A DNA stretch of 64,000 bases, from positions 96,417,741-96,481,740 of the forward strand of contig CM041465.1 of NCBI GenBank assembly GCA_023213395.1, in the 5' to 3' direction. The notes under the pieces are model-generated. The model was not told where the DNA came from. It was given only the letters and a program-made list of their open reading frames with translations, and made no database searches. Both the position numbers and the translations under genes were made by a program. Below are positions 33,607 through 45,254 of the stretch, one piece after another. Each line of letters opens with the position of its first letter. Position 1 is the first letter of the stretch. The DNA comes from Cycas panzhihuaensis. Taxonomy: Eukaryota; Cycadophyta.

Positions 33607-35098
33607 TGTTTCTCGACCACTAGGAATGGATTGGGATGACACAATAACATACCTTAACTTTTGGTTGTCCTACAGTAACATACCTTTGCTTTTGGTTTGG
33701 TTACTATCTCGATTGTTTCTATTTCTTTCATTTTTGTTTCTTTCCTAGTTTACTTGTTTGGAACTCGAGGAAGGTAAGGAAGCCCCGCCAAGACTCTACT
33801 GACAACACTTACGATAATAAGAGAAGTGAAGTTGCTGATGAAGAGGGTACGTGGAGAAAGAGTTGCGCCACTTCATCAACTATCTCATATATGGGTGCAC
33901 TCCGTCCAACCTTTTCTCTCTTTACTTCTTTCACTCCCTTTTACCCTTAAATAAAAATATATCGAAAAGAAAGTATTCTATTTTGTGTTTTTTTTTTGTA
34001 CTTGCATATCGTATAAAGAAGGAAAGCATAACATAAACTAAGCACCCTTTCTCCTGCATTAGAAACAAAGTTTTGCATATTTCCTCTTTCCTTTTGACCC
34101 TACACATTGTATATTGAAAAGATAAAAGGAAAGTGCACTTGATTCCTCCCTTGCACAAATAGGAGATATTGTCATATCCCTCTTATTAGTTGCATTAAGA
34201 AAAGGAACTAGTTGCACATAGGTGATGATTGTATTCTCTCTCTTTCCTTTCATCCCCTTAAATAATCCTTTGAGAGAAAAGGAAATGAGAGTGAGGGAGA
34301 GTAGCGAGGTTGTTTTATTGCACTTATTTACTTATTTCCAAAATATTACAATAATTACCATTATTGCAACACAAACCCATTTCTACAAATAAGAAAACAA
34401 CTATTCTCTTTTTCTCGCCTTCCCTACGCTCAAAGAAAAGCATAAACCCTAGTTGTAACTAAATGAGTGTGTCATCCTCTCACTTCTTACAACTTAGCTC
34501 TCCAAGAGTAAATACTTGAAATGCCAAACTACATACTTTAAAACCCTTGCTTGCAAAAAATCGTAGGCAACAAACATATAAACAAACAACTAAAAGTAGG
34601 ATAAGTAAGTGACTTTTAAAGCCTTTTGTTACCCCTTAGGTGCCTAGCACACAGCTTCACCTTCTCGCAACTTTATAGGAAGTTTCCTCACCAATAACCA
34701 CTTTTTGATAATCATGACACGCCTTATGCCATCTCCCTTAGCAAATAGTGATAATCTTCTAGTTTCCAGGGTTCCTCCCCCATAAGGAACTATTGCTCCT
34801 TATTCTCTTCCTCAAAAGAGGCATTTTTCCTCTTTCTTTCACCTTAAGGGTAGGAGAGCCCTACCTTAGCTACTTGGCAACCCGATGATGCCCCTTATTC
34901 TTTTATCCTTTATATGAAGAGGATTCTCGAAAGGAAGGTGGCTCATGCTTGATTATGTGTCTTTGAACCTATGTTTCGACACATAGACGCCCTTCAAGGG
35001 TGTTTTAGCTATTTCTTCCCTTCTCTTCTTTGCCTTGATTAGCCCCCATAGTTAGTAGCATAGATAAAGCATGTGACCCTACTAGAGGCATGCCTCTA
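33607..35098 (+). repeat. 3' LTR of element A
   Basis: The LTR starts TGTTTCTCGACCAC and ends GAGGCATGCCTCTA, with the CA end decayed to TA. It is 1492 bp. It lacks about 1.8 kb present in the 5' LTR (8670-10475) but keeps about 700 bases (33901-34603) that the 5' LTR has lost next to element B. The ORFs at 33851-34253 lie in this LTR and are not genes. Confidence 0.88.
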
Positions 35099-35103
35099 AT
35101 ACC
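35099..35103. other. Target-site duplication of element A, right copy (ATACC)
   Basis: This is the partner of ATGCC at 8626-8630, with one transition. Confidence 0.82.
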
Positions 35104-35850
35104 CATGTCCATGAGCTTGGTTGTGAGTTTTTCAATTTCATTCTTTTCAAAGTATAAGTTACAGTAGGGTCTCATGTTAATAGGGTCGTGATTGGATTAG
35201 AGGTCAATTATGTAATAGAAGCCACAATCAGGTGGGGTAGTGGCAGGCAAAGGGACAAATACTTGCTCATATTGGATAATGATATCCTAAATGCATATGT
35301 GAATTTATAGTTTGATTTAAATACTGTTAAGGTGAACTATATATCATAAATAAGATTAAAGATGGCATTTCATGCGTTCTAGAGAGACCACATGGTTAGG
35401 AGAGGATTGCATCCCATAAATTTTGTGATTTTAACCCATTTAGTATTTGAAAGTGATGAATAGGTTAGTGGGTGAGTTATTCATATTATAGGTTCCTATG
35501 GTTTATAACCATTAAATCCCTAAGATAACATCAGACCCTCCTATCAATAAGCCATAGAAATCTAACACCAAAAGGTAGGAGCTGATTTAGACTTGAAGGT
35601 TTTTAATAACACTAGTGCAATGGAGCTTTTAGTGCCCTAGCAGAGAAAAGATTAAGCTAGTTTTTAGTACTATATATAGGTTAAATTTTTAGGCTATAGA
35701 GATATCAAGGAAATTGAGTGATGCTACCATTAGTTAGGATTGACATTGGAGTGTTGCGAAGAATGCCTTTGATGTGTAAGGGTTCAGGATAAGAGATGGT
35801 GGTGACAGTGGATAAGGATACTTCAGGATGAGGGTTTGGGGTGCGGTCAT
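35104..35850 (-). pseudogene. Protease and N-terminal RT of element C
   Basis: Down the minus strand, PEVSLSTVTTISYPEPLHIK and GILRNTPMSILTNGSITQF (35830-35705) are the protease start, with the catalytic D of DSGSTHNF changed to N. Towards 35104, INMRPYCNLYFEKNEIEKLT and TKLMDMG are the RT N-terminus. It continues at 8630 across element A. The region between is open to several frame changes. Confidence 0.8.
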
Positions 35851-36760
35851 CATAGGTTTCATCTTTAGCCTTGTGTTTAGAGTTAGAGTTAAAGGATTCG
35901 TTACAAGATAGGGATGGATTAATCGAAAAAACCATGCATCATGCCTTACAAAAATGGTCATGCCTAAAAGTCCATCTTTCTACATATTACATACAAAGGC
36001 TGGCCTCTAGTCGAGGTTGTGCTTTAGCTTAAGAAATTCAGACTTTTTTGGTAGAGTAAGTCGTCATTCTGCCAGTTGGTAGCTAGGCAAGTGGGATCAT
36101 CCTATTGTAGTCTAAGACATGTGAAGTCAAATTAAGAATGGATGACATCATTAGATTAGGGTCATGGTTGCTGAAAGTTTGACTTTCGAGTGCATGAGAA
36201 CCAAGAGTTATTCTAACGAATAGTTGAGGGTCTATATGTTACAAGTTTGACCTCTACTACTTGATCCTACTTGAATGCTTTCTTAAGGGAGTAAATTGCC
36301 ATTGTCTTTAGTCTCATCTAAATGCAATCTTAGAATCTAACTATATAAATATCGATCACTATTTATTTGTCCAAGTTTTCACTTTGTGGCAAGCGATTGT
36401 ATAAATCTTGGAATTCATTAGTGTAGGCCTCCACTATTATAGTCTATTTAAGCCAAGTGAGTTGCATGAAGAAGGATTAACTCCATATGTCCTCCTATTA
36501 TTCAAAGAAATAGCTAGTGAAGTGGGACCATATTAGGTGGGAGGGATAATCTCGTTTCAACCAGTTGAACCAATGGTGGGATAATCCATCTAAGTAGATA
36601 GAGGCGTATAAGAGTTGATCTTCCTATAACATTGAGTAGAATGTGAAGTATGATTCCAACTTGTTAATCCAACTCTGAGTGCACACTCTATTCACATCCG
36701 AATCAAAGGTAGGAATATTGATTTTATGGTGAAAAAGAGGTTACCTTGGTGGGTAGGCTC
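35851..36760 (-). pseudogene. gag of element C
   Basis: The minus strand encodes NIPTFDSDVNRVCTQSWINK, LESYFTFYSMLQEDQLLYAS, YLDGLSHHWFNWLKRDYPSH and VEAYTNEFQDLYNRLPQSEN. This is the classic Ty3/gypsy Gag capsid pattern. The C-terminal part runs into the protease at 35935-35705. A zinc knuckle was not recognised. TAG and TAA codons interrupt it. Confidence 0.78.
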
Positions 36761-37472
36761 TTGTAGGTGGATTGCTTCCTTGAAAGGGGGGAGGTTGGTT
36801 GTTTATCATATTAGAAGTCTCTGTGCTTTGGAGTTAAGGTTGCAACAACTGTTGGATTTGTGCAAGCATGTCTAATTTGGTGTCATTGAGATCTAATTTT
36901 ATAGGAGTGCCATTAAATCTACTATTGACCTTTTATTTAAAGTTATTCAAGTCATTAATTAAGTTAACATTTTTTTCTCCTTATGTTTTTTCCATTAGAG
37001 TTATAGAAGAAGCTTAAAAAAGTGGGAATGACAAGAAAGAAGGGAAATGGACAAAGTGGGATAAATCAAGAAAGAACGGGATGTAAGAACTACAAAGTTG
37101 TTACAGGGAAGAGAAAGGGATAAATAGGGGGATACATGGTGTTTATAGCCTATTGATCCCAAAAATTACATAAAGAGAATATCTGGCCTATATGGAGGAG
37201 CGTAAAAGGCTCACATAAATGGGGTATATGAGATTTAAGAGTGAGTTTGAGGTGGTGGGGCCCACTAATGACCTTGTACTGAAAAGCATCAAAATTATTT
37301 ATAAGAACTAACCTAATACAAAATGACCAACACAACGTGTTGATCAAAATAAGGTATATGAGTTGTAAGGGTAGTTTTTATCTATGAACTTGTACCATAA
37401 AGTGTGACTGAGTGGAGTTATTTTTTTCTATTTTTCTTTTTCTTTTCTTTTTTTTCCTATTTTTCTTTTTCA

Positions 37473-37517
<45 letters not shown>

Positions 37518-38310
37518 ATCTAATTACACTCATAATTTCTAAATTTAGGTAGTATTATGATTTTTTTTTTAATGTTATATATTGAGATCTTAATTAAGAA
37601 GTGGAGCATGTGAAGTAGGGTGTAAGTTATCAAAGGTATCCTACCAACCATTAGATAATATGTGCTTGGTCTTGTAAGCCTATAAATAAACTTCTAATGT
37701 AAAAGTATGAGGTAGGCAACTTCGTATTATTAACCATTACACTACAAGACTTCAAAGGCTAGTAGTTTGCCTATGTTAGAAAGGATTTGGGACCTATAAG
37801 GGTCCTCCTATATATTCGAAGGTATGTGGAGGCATAATTCCATAGTCAAGTTCTATCTAGGGCTTAGTTTAGGAGTGTTATCTCTAGTCGTTCATGCAAG
37901 AGGTGGAAAAGCCACAATGCACTTAGCTAGAATGATATAAGGTCTCTACCTAATTACTTAGATAGCTGCCAAGCGAAGTTATCTACTCAAGAAAGAGGCA
38001 TAGGAGGGAGAAATGGTAACCACCAAGTGGAGTTATCTACCCTTGGATTGATAACCCAGTACAAAAATTAAAATAAATAAATTAAACTAAAAATGAACGT
38101 AAGGCAAAAATAAAGTACTAAGCATTACTTAGGAGAAGAAATTCCCCTTTTCTCATACTTCTTGCGTTATGTTAGTTTTGTTCCTCAATTTCCATTGAGA
38201 GAGTACTAGGAGATGGTATTTTCTCGATCTTTACTTGGATAGAGAGAGTACTTAATTTGTTATATATTTTTTTTCTAGCCTATTGAACAACTTTCCATGA
38301 TCACGAATGT
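36761..38310 (-). other. Leader of element C
   Basis: This 1.5-kb stretch between PBS and gag holds no recognised gene. It contains a CT-rich low-complexity tract (about 37430-37512, including a long CT dinucleotide run at 37480-37512). Confidence 0.55.
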
Positions 38311-38323
38311 GGCTTTGATACCA
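38311..38323 (-). other. Primer binding site of element C (initiator tRNA-Met)
   Basis: The minus strand reads TGGTATCAAAGCC, two bases after the 5' LTR end, one change from the common TGGTATCAGAGCC. Confidence 0.88.
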
Positions 38324-38325
38324 CT

Positions 38326-38685
38326 TAGAACATTTCCTTTCAGAAAATCAACCTTGCAAATGTAGGTTAATAGAAATAGAAACCAAATATCACCTTAATG
38401 AAAATAGAATATGCAAACATATCACAAAATGAACACTAAAGGGGGTACCAAAGTACTTTCTCTTCAAAAGATAATAATACTCATCAATCTTTAGAAGTAA
38501 TATTCGACCTTTTAAATAGACATGAGGGGGTCTTCTTCCTTGTGATTCTATTGGTGGCCTTAGCGGCCTTATATCTTATTAGAGAGCTTAGCGACTTGTG
38601 CACAACTCTTAATAACTAATATAAGCCTTTAGCCCTTTAGTGGCTCCCACTTGCTAGTGCTTAAGAAACGTGGGGTTATATTATA
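38326..38685 (-). repeat. 5' LTR of element C
   Basis: This direct repeat of 5785-6135 is bounded by the PBS on one side and the duplication ATTTG (38686-38690) on the other. Both terminal dinucleotides have decayed from TG/CA to TA. Confidence 0.92.
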
Positions 38686-38690
38686 ATTTG

Positions 38691-41600
38691 ACTTTTTACT
38701 CCTAAATTTACCAAATTGTTAGGCAAATTTATGAGAAATCTAATAACATTTCCACATGCTATACTATATTATGATGAGAAAAGGTTACTATAGAAATGAC
38801 AAATTGGCTAAAAATGAATTTAAAAGTAGCTTGCAATCATTAACTAATTTTATTAACTTGGGAAAAACCCAGTAACATCTCTTCCACCCAATAGGTAGTT
38901 TTAATTAGTGGAAAAGAAGAAGAATGCTCTAAAACTCATAACTCCTTCACAGCTTATAAGTGCAAATAGACCCTTGGATGTGTTTTTCTACCTACAATGT
39001 TATCTGCAAAGAAAAAAAATGAAGTGTATACACAATAAAAGGGATGAAACAAAGGGAAAAACTAGGTTAAGTTTTTATCCATGCTAGTTCTAATATGATG
39101 GAGGCCTTAAATATGGTAGATCACCATCATATATAGGCCAAAAGTGATCAGAAATAGACCTTCCAAAGCCTTGTTAAATATCTTTAGGGGCAAAAACAAA
39201 TAACATAAGGGTCAAACAAAGCAAAAATAAGATGAATAGAATACCAAACCATAAGAAGGTCATGTCAAATTTGCCAAAAGGTGGTCATGGGTGCATACCC
39301 TATATGAAATGACCATGGAAAGAACTTGGTCACTTATATTTTAACTTTGTGCTCTATGCCTTTAAACTCCTCCCACCACTTGAATAACAACCTTATTCCA
39401 AAAAGAGCACTCCTAATTGATAAAAGTTAAAGGGATTGACAAAGGAGAAATTCTAGTGACAAATTAGGAATACTTCATTGTATCAAATTTTCTCTCTATT
39501 CTAATGGAATGAGGGGTGATTTATAAATGAAGAAGAGAGGATATAAGGTCTATTCTTTTGAAAAATCTATGGGTCAAAACCTATGGAATTAGGTCAAGGT
39601 TTTAAAGAAAAAATAAATGCTTGTTTGCTAGGGGAATTCAATGAAATTCAAAGGGAATTGAGAGGTTTAAACTTTCACTTTAAACTATGGACCAAAAAGC
39701 ATGATTTTTGGCCCAATAGAGAGGGCAAGTGTAGTGGAGTATTAACTCTTTGTCCTTTCCCACATAACCCACCATAAATTTTGATGGAAAAAAATGTAAA
39801 ACATATAATAAATAAGAGATGATTAGTTGTCCATGATTCTACAACAAGATGTTACACCCAATTTTTATTTTTAGAGTAGGATGTGACACTGTATTATAAG
39901 TTAGAACAATGCATCACACTTAATTATCATTTCACAATGGGATGTAATATCCAACTATGAAATAATTTACAATGGGGCTTGATGCATCATTATAATTTTA
40001 TAATAATACATCACATCTAGCTCTGAAAGTCACAATGAAGTAAGATTCATAATGATGCCAAAGAAACGTTAATAAATTTTAAAAATAAAGCAAAATCCCA
40101 AAAGAAGATAGTGAGGAAATTTAATAACTAATAGGAGAAACGATCTTAGAAGTACTTTAAAGGTGTTGGAGGGTCACTTCTCGATAAATAAGATTTGGCA
40201 GGATAATTTTATTATCCCATTAATAGGTGTTTATCCTTATTGGTTGAGTTACTCACACACCCATCATCAAAACAAGAAGTAAACATTAGTAGCATGTGTA
40301 TAGAATTTTGAAATCAAATTGAAAATGAAGAAAAAGTGACAAATATGTACCTAGCTTAACTGTGCCATGATAGATGCTAAAATTTTATTTTTTCAGAAAA
40401 CACAACCCTTATTAAATTTGCATTAAGAAATCCAAGCTAATAATCCTAATTTTCATCAATTTAATTGTTGATTAAGAGGTACATCTAATTGCATAATTCT
40501 AAGTGACTAGATAATCCAAGCTAACATTCTATAAATATCATGGTGCAATGCTAGTAGAACTATATGCTTGTGTTTTTCAACCAACAAAAAAAATGACTTA
40601 GTTATTACAATGCTCATAATGTTGAGTTCAAGATTACCTAATTCATAGACCTAAACAAAACTATTGAGACTAATCAAGTTGTAATAATCATATTACATTT
40701 ACAACAATAAATGCAATTCTATTCATACAATTTTTATATTACCATATTAAGATTTAGCATAGAAAGCTTATTATCAATCACAAGAGAGTTTTATGATTAA
40801 CATCCTTAGTTGTAATAAATAACAACTAACAACTATAATATAAGAAAATAATGCATTGTTATAACAATTATAAAACACATATACACTTGGACCATTATTC
40901 CTTCATACTACTTTTCATTAAAGATAATAGAGCACATTGCCTTGAAATAATATATACATATTTAAAGAAAATATAATTAAATTTATATTAATAACAACAT
41001 CATTATTTATATCATAAAATATATGGCATAACATATGGTTGACTAGTATTGACCTAAAAAAACACCTAAAAATCAGAACCCATCATTTGTATGCCCTCCC
41101 ATAAACCCAAGACCAAAGCAAGTGCACATAGAGAAGATTTGAGACACATTTATCCTAAGTTATCCCTATTCTTCTATATTGTATTTTATTTTCAAACTTG
41201 TGCTTGTTTTAGGCCATATCCATCTTTCATAGTTTAGAAACCTATAAAAACCTTTAAACATTTTATTTCATCCTTCATGCACTAATTCAAAACATAAACA
41301 TTTAAATGCTTTCATTCAAATATTTATCAGATCAAGTATATTCTAATTAGGATTTATTGAAAAAACTATATTCTAAATAACTAAATCTGCCACGAGGATC
41401 CATTTTTTTTTTGTAACAAGAACAAGATTTGAAACTATAATCAAATATAAGTACACAAACCAGAGATCATTCAACACATACATTTAAAAAACATACACAT
41501 TACTAAGTACACTAGATTTAATATGGTAAAACCCTAGTTGAGTGCTAGGGAAACGTCCACACAGGAAAGGTATCAACCTTTATTAATTAAGAATAGAGAT

Positions 41601-43319
41601 TTGTTCATCAACCACCATAGAGTTCTTACAGTAATAACAATACCAAGCCGTTCACTTGCAAAAAATACCCAATTAGGGTTACATAAAGAAAGTCATAAGA
41701 AGGTACAAAATCTCAACCATAAGATCTAGGACCTTTTGATGAATGACCCTGATTCTCTTTATTGTTTGATAGGTTTTGAACCCTAAAATTTTGCTTTAGA
41801 GGATATCGTCCTCGAACGTCCATTTACGCCGGGGGGAGGGGGGGGGGGGTGGGGAGGTGGGGAGGGGGAGGGGGAGGATTCCGACACCCCCTGCATCCCT
41901 CGGCTAAAGGGGGCTATCGGTCCCCTTAGATCCCTCCAAGGAAAGTTAGTGGGAAAAATTACGTTGGAAATAAGTAAAAAATTTAGCCTTCTTATACATT
42001 ATTGTCATATACCCAATATGATTAAGATTTATAATTATAACTAATATATTACAAAATAACAAAATGAAATCTATATTCAATGACTGAGATCTCTATTTAT
42101 CAACACTACTATCTATACTAATTGACAAAAGAAAATCAATATTCAATATTATACTTACTTATATAACATTATCATATTATATTGTTACATATAATAAATA
42201 TATTATAATACACCACACAATATGCTCTGAAAGTTGCATTTACTTAAGGTTAAATACATTTTACTTGAGGAGTCATATTAATGTTGCACTTGCTTATATA
42301 ATATGTTGATCTAATAGGTTAGGCATTAGAGTGCACTGGTAAGTATTTACTGTATGTTGTTGAAAGTCCTAGATTTTTCCTCCATAAGAGGTTATATAGG
42401 AGAATTGGATGAAAGGGTAGAAAACCCCAACAAATAGGGGTTCGATTCCATCAACTCGGTACATACTATTAGAAAAAAGAATTGATCTAATTACACATTA
42501 ATGCATTTATTTCCAGTGTTCCTTATTGTGTTCCATTACTAGTAATGTATTGTAGTTGTTTATATCATTACTGGAAAACTTATTGTCAACTTTACACACT
42601 TAGAAATAATGGCAATAAACCTTTTCAAATATATTAAACATTCAATTTACATTATATTCAAAGGATTGACTTGCTACATAATATTTATCTCTTATTATCA
42701 AATTTGCAAGCATGTAAAAATTATGAACTTCTTCAAATATGATAAATGTTTGATCTATCATATAGACACATCAAATATAATATAACCCTTAGTGACTTCT
42801 TATATATATATATAATCTAAAAAATGATAATTAAAGAGCAACATCAAAGTTCACATTTTATTTTCCACATATTTCTTTACCTTTCTTTATTTTATTAACT
42901 ATCAAAACATATTGGATTATAAACCCCATGGGGTGAAAAGCACAATGCCATCACTAAACATGTTAAAAGCAACGAGGGACCCTACTACAACGTTAAAACA
43001 TAGAAGCACTCATTAGTTAAAAAAATGCACGTTAAAGCAAAATTATCTAGCCTAAAGCAACATGGTGTCGTCATGTCAAAACTGTCCAACCCCAAGTCGA
43101 AAAATACTATTAATGCCAAACATTAAGAATTAAAATTAACAAAATCCAGGTAAAATTAGCGAGTTTCATGATGCGATGAAAATCGAGCAAAGTTGTGAAG
43201 AAATTTCGGGAAGGAGATGATTGAACTCTTGAATTGCTTTGCCTTCTGCCTTTCCTAGTTTCAGGCCAGGAGTATCACAATTAACACCAACGGCTCTGGA
43301 AGATCACGCCTATGTTCAT
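38691..43319. other. Intergenic AT-rich sequence upstream of the PPR gene
   Basis: No coding homology was found. Noted content: degenerate CAATGxGATGTAACAxCC-like words at 39840-40060, a G-rich tract at 41829-41878, and AT-rich sequence to the gene. Part may belong to the element into which C inserted. Confidence 0.5.
41829..41878 (+). repeat. G-rich tract with G-quadruplex potential
   Basis: Almost continuous G runs of 4-13 bases are separated by single A or T in an otherwise AT-rich region, about 1.4 kb before the PPR start codon. The pattern of at least four G4 runs with one-base loops fits a G-quadruplex. Confidence 0.8.
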
Positions 43320-45254
43320 ATGTTGAGGAATACGAAGGTGCACTGGATTATACCGCGTAAAAGTGGCGACACTTCAACCATCACCGCCATAGCTCGGAAG
43401 CAAAAATCAAGAAAAGCCCTGAAATGCGAACGCCATGGCAGCAATGACCATCGTAGCACCGGTCCGAGCTTAGGATCGTGGAATGGGATGATTACTCGAT
43501 ATGCTCAGAATGGAAGAATCGAATATGCGCGCCATGTGTTTGAGAAAATGCCCGAACGAACTGTGGTTTCCTGGAATGCGATGATAGCAGGATATGTCCA
43601 GAATGGGAGAATAGAGGATGCATGCCACATGTTTGGCAGAATGCCCGAACGGAATGTGTTCTCATGGACCATGATGATTGCAGGATATGCTCAGAACGGG
43701 AGAATAGACCAGGCACGACAGTTGTTCAACAAAATGCCTGATCGTGATGTTGTCTCGTGGAACGCCATGATTACGGGATATGTCCAGAATGGGAGAATTA
43801 AAGATGCACGCCAACTGTTTGACGAAATGCCCGAACGAAATGTCATATCATGGAATGCTATGATTACGGGATATGCTCAGAATGGAATGATAGAAGATGC
43901 GTATCAAATGTTTCATAAAATGCCAAAAAGAAATGTGGTCTCATGGACCACGATGATTACAGGATATGCCCATAGTTCGAGAATAGATGATGCACGACAA
44001 CTGTTTCAGGAAATGCCCAAACGAACCGTGGTCTCGTGGAATGCTATGATTTCAGGGTTGTCCCAGAACGGACACTTTGAGGAAGCCCTCAAATTGTTTT
44101 CCCGAATGCTGGATGTAGGCATGAAACCAATTCATTCCACCTTCGTAAGTGTTCTCAGTGCATGTGCTACCTTAGCATCTCTGCAACAGGGTCGGCGGGT
44201 CCATACTCACATTATAAAAAGGGAACTAGGGTCGAATGTTTTCATGGGAAATGCCCTGATTACCATGTCTTCCAAATGTGGGAGTATACATGATGCCCGC
44301 CGTGTGTTTGACAAAATGTCTGAGCGAGATGTGGTCTCTTGGAATGCCATAATTGCAGCATTGGCTCAGCATGGGCATGGCAAGGAAGCACTTCTTCTCT
44401 TTGAACAAATGCAAGGTCTAAGCATGAAACCAGATGACATCACTTTTATTGGCGTTCTATCTGCGTGTAGTCATGCAGGCCTTGTGGGGGAAGGGTGGCA
44501 CTATTTTGATACCATGAGTAGAGATCATTGCATCACGCCAAAATCAGAGCACTATGCTTGCATGGTTGACCTTCTTGGTCGCTCTGGGCTGCTGGATGAG
44601 GCAGAGAGGCTCATCAACAAAATGCCTTTTGAACCTGTTGCCGTTGTGTGGAAGGCGTTGCTTGGTGCTTCCAGAATACATGTAAATATGGAGGTAGGTA
44701 AACGTGCAGCACAACACCTCTTTGAGTTGGAGCCACAAAACTCTGCTGCATATGTGTTGCTGTCAAACATATATGCTGTGGCTGGCAGGTGGGATGACGT
44801 AGCCAAGGTGAGAATAATGATGAAAGAAAAGGGTGTGAAAAAGACGCCAGGATGCAGCTGGATTGAGTTGAAGAACAGGGTGCATGCATTTGTCGTAGGA
44901 GACAGATCACACCCACAAACAGAAAAGATTTATGCAATGCTAGAAAGATTGGGTGAGCAGATGGAGGCGGCAGGGTATGTGCCTGACATGAACTTTGCGC
45001 TACATGATGTCCAGGAAGAGCACAAGGAGTACATACTCTGTCATCACAGTGAGAAGCTTGCCATCGCTTTCGGTCTTATTAGCACAGCACATGGAACACC
45101 TATCAAGATCATTAAGAACTTGCGTATGTGTGGGGATTGCCACACTGTGACCAAGTTCATCTGCAAGATTGTTGAGCGAGAAATTGTTGTGAGGGATGCA
45201 AATCGCTTCCATAATTTCAAAGATGGCCTTTGCTCTTGTAGAGATTTTTGGTGA
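43320..45254 (+). CDS. PLS-class pentatricopeptide repeat protein with DYW deaminase domain
   Basis: This intronless gene of 644 codons is the only intact host gene seen. Proteins of this class bind organelle transcripts and edit C to U in plastids or mitochondria. Residues 1-52 are basic and Ser/Thr-rich, fitting a transit peptide (start MLRNTKVHWIIPRK). Residues 53-238 are six near-identical 31-residue S-type repeats (SWNAMITGYAQNGRIEDARQ pattern). Longer P/L/S motifs follow, then the E region. The DYW domain fills 509-644, with the PG box TPGCSWIE, zinc/catalytic HSE at 576-578, CGDC at 604-607, and the end CSCRDFW instead of DYW. The first in-frame ATG is 43320. The frame is open back to 43233 without an ATG. 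An upstream ATG at 43217 is in another frame and stops at 43258, so a start by frameshift or splicing is possible. Confidence 0.93.
   Translation: MLRNTKVHWIIPRKSGDTSTITAIARKQKSRKALKCERHGSNDHRSTGPSLGSWNGMITRYAQNGRIEYARHVFEKMPERTVVSWNAMIAGYVQNGRIEDACHMFGRMPERNVFSWTMMIAGYAQNGRIDQARQLFNKMPDRDVVSWNAMITGYVQNGRIKDARQLFDEMPERNVISWNAMITGYAQNGMIEDAYQMFHKMPKRNVVSWTTMITGYAHSSRIDDARQLFQEMPKRTVVSWNAMISGLSQNGHFEEALKLFSRMLDVGMKPIHSTFVSVLSACATLASLQQGRRVHTHIIKRELGSNVFMGNALITMSSKCGSIHDARRVFDKMSERDVVSWNAIIAALAQHGHGKEALLLFEQMQGLSMKPDDITFIGVLSACSHAGLVGEGWHYFDTMSRDHCITPKSEHYACMVDLLGRSGLLDEAERLINKMPFEPVAVVWKALLGASRIHVNMEVGKRAAQHLFELEPQNSAAYVLLSNIYAVAGRWDDVAKVRIMMKEKGVKKTPGCSWIELKNRVHAFVVGDRSHPQTEKIYAMLERLGEQMEAAGYVPDMNFALHDVQEEHKEYILCHHSEKLAIAFGLISTAHGTPIKIIKNLRMCGDCHTVTKFICKIVEREIVVRDANRFHNFKDGLCSCRDFW

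Larger units (their letters stand above)
8631..35098 (+). mobile_element. Tat-lineage Ty3/gypsy element A with antisense gene and extra RNase H
   Basis: This plus-strand element is inserted in C's RT. Order: 5' LTR (8631-10720 and about 21079-21577, split by element B), leader, gag, protease, RT, RNase H, integrase (to 28578), an antisense gene on minus (about 31942-29515), an additional RNase H (32640-33070), PPT 33597-33606, and 3' LTR 33607-35098. The pol words DVFVWDY, YPKDNFPLP and FMDDMM, best preserved in relative B, and the second RNase H after integrase point to the Tat lineage. All frames carry stops, mostly TAG and TAA. The two LTRs have suffered different deletions. Confidence 0.88.
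5785..38685 (-). mobile_element. Chromovirus-type Ty3/gypsy element C, split by nested element A
   Basis: This minus-strand LTR retrotransposon has a 360-bp 5' LTR at 38326-38685, an initiator-Met PBS at 38311-38323, gag, protease and RT up to 35104, then RT continuing at 8625, RNase H, integrase and chromodomain, a PPT at 6136-6148 and a 351-bp 3' LTR at 5785-6135. It is flanked by ATTTG on both sides. Without the 26.5-kb insertion A, C is about 6.4 kb, an ordinary size. Joining bases 8630 and 35104 (one duplication copy removed) restores the RT frame as MDMGIIQPSKSP. Every gene is interrupted by stops, so C is an old, dead copy. Confidence 0.92.

Noticed and set aside
33851-34253. Short ORFs on both strands
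   Set aside because: They lie within the 3' LTR of A and have no homology.
38691-41000. LTR of element D on the right side of C
   Set aside because: A weak match near 40062 (CCAAAGAAACG) to the LTR start of B is too short to support it.
43239-43319. Start of the PPR protein at 43239
   Set aside because: The codon at 43239 is TTG. The first ATG in this frame is at 43320, so the shorter protein is annotated.
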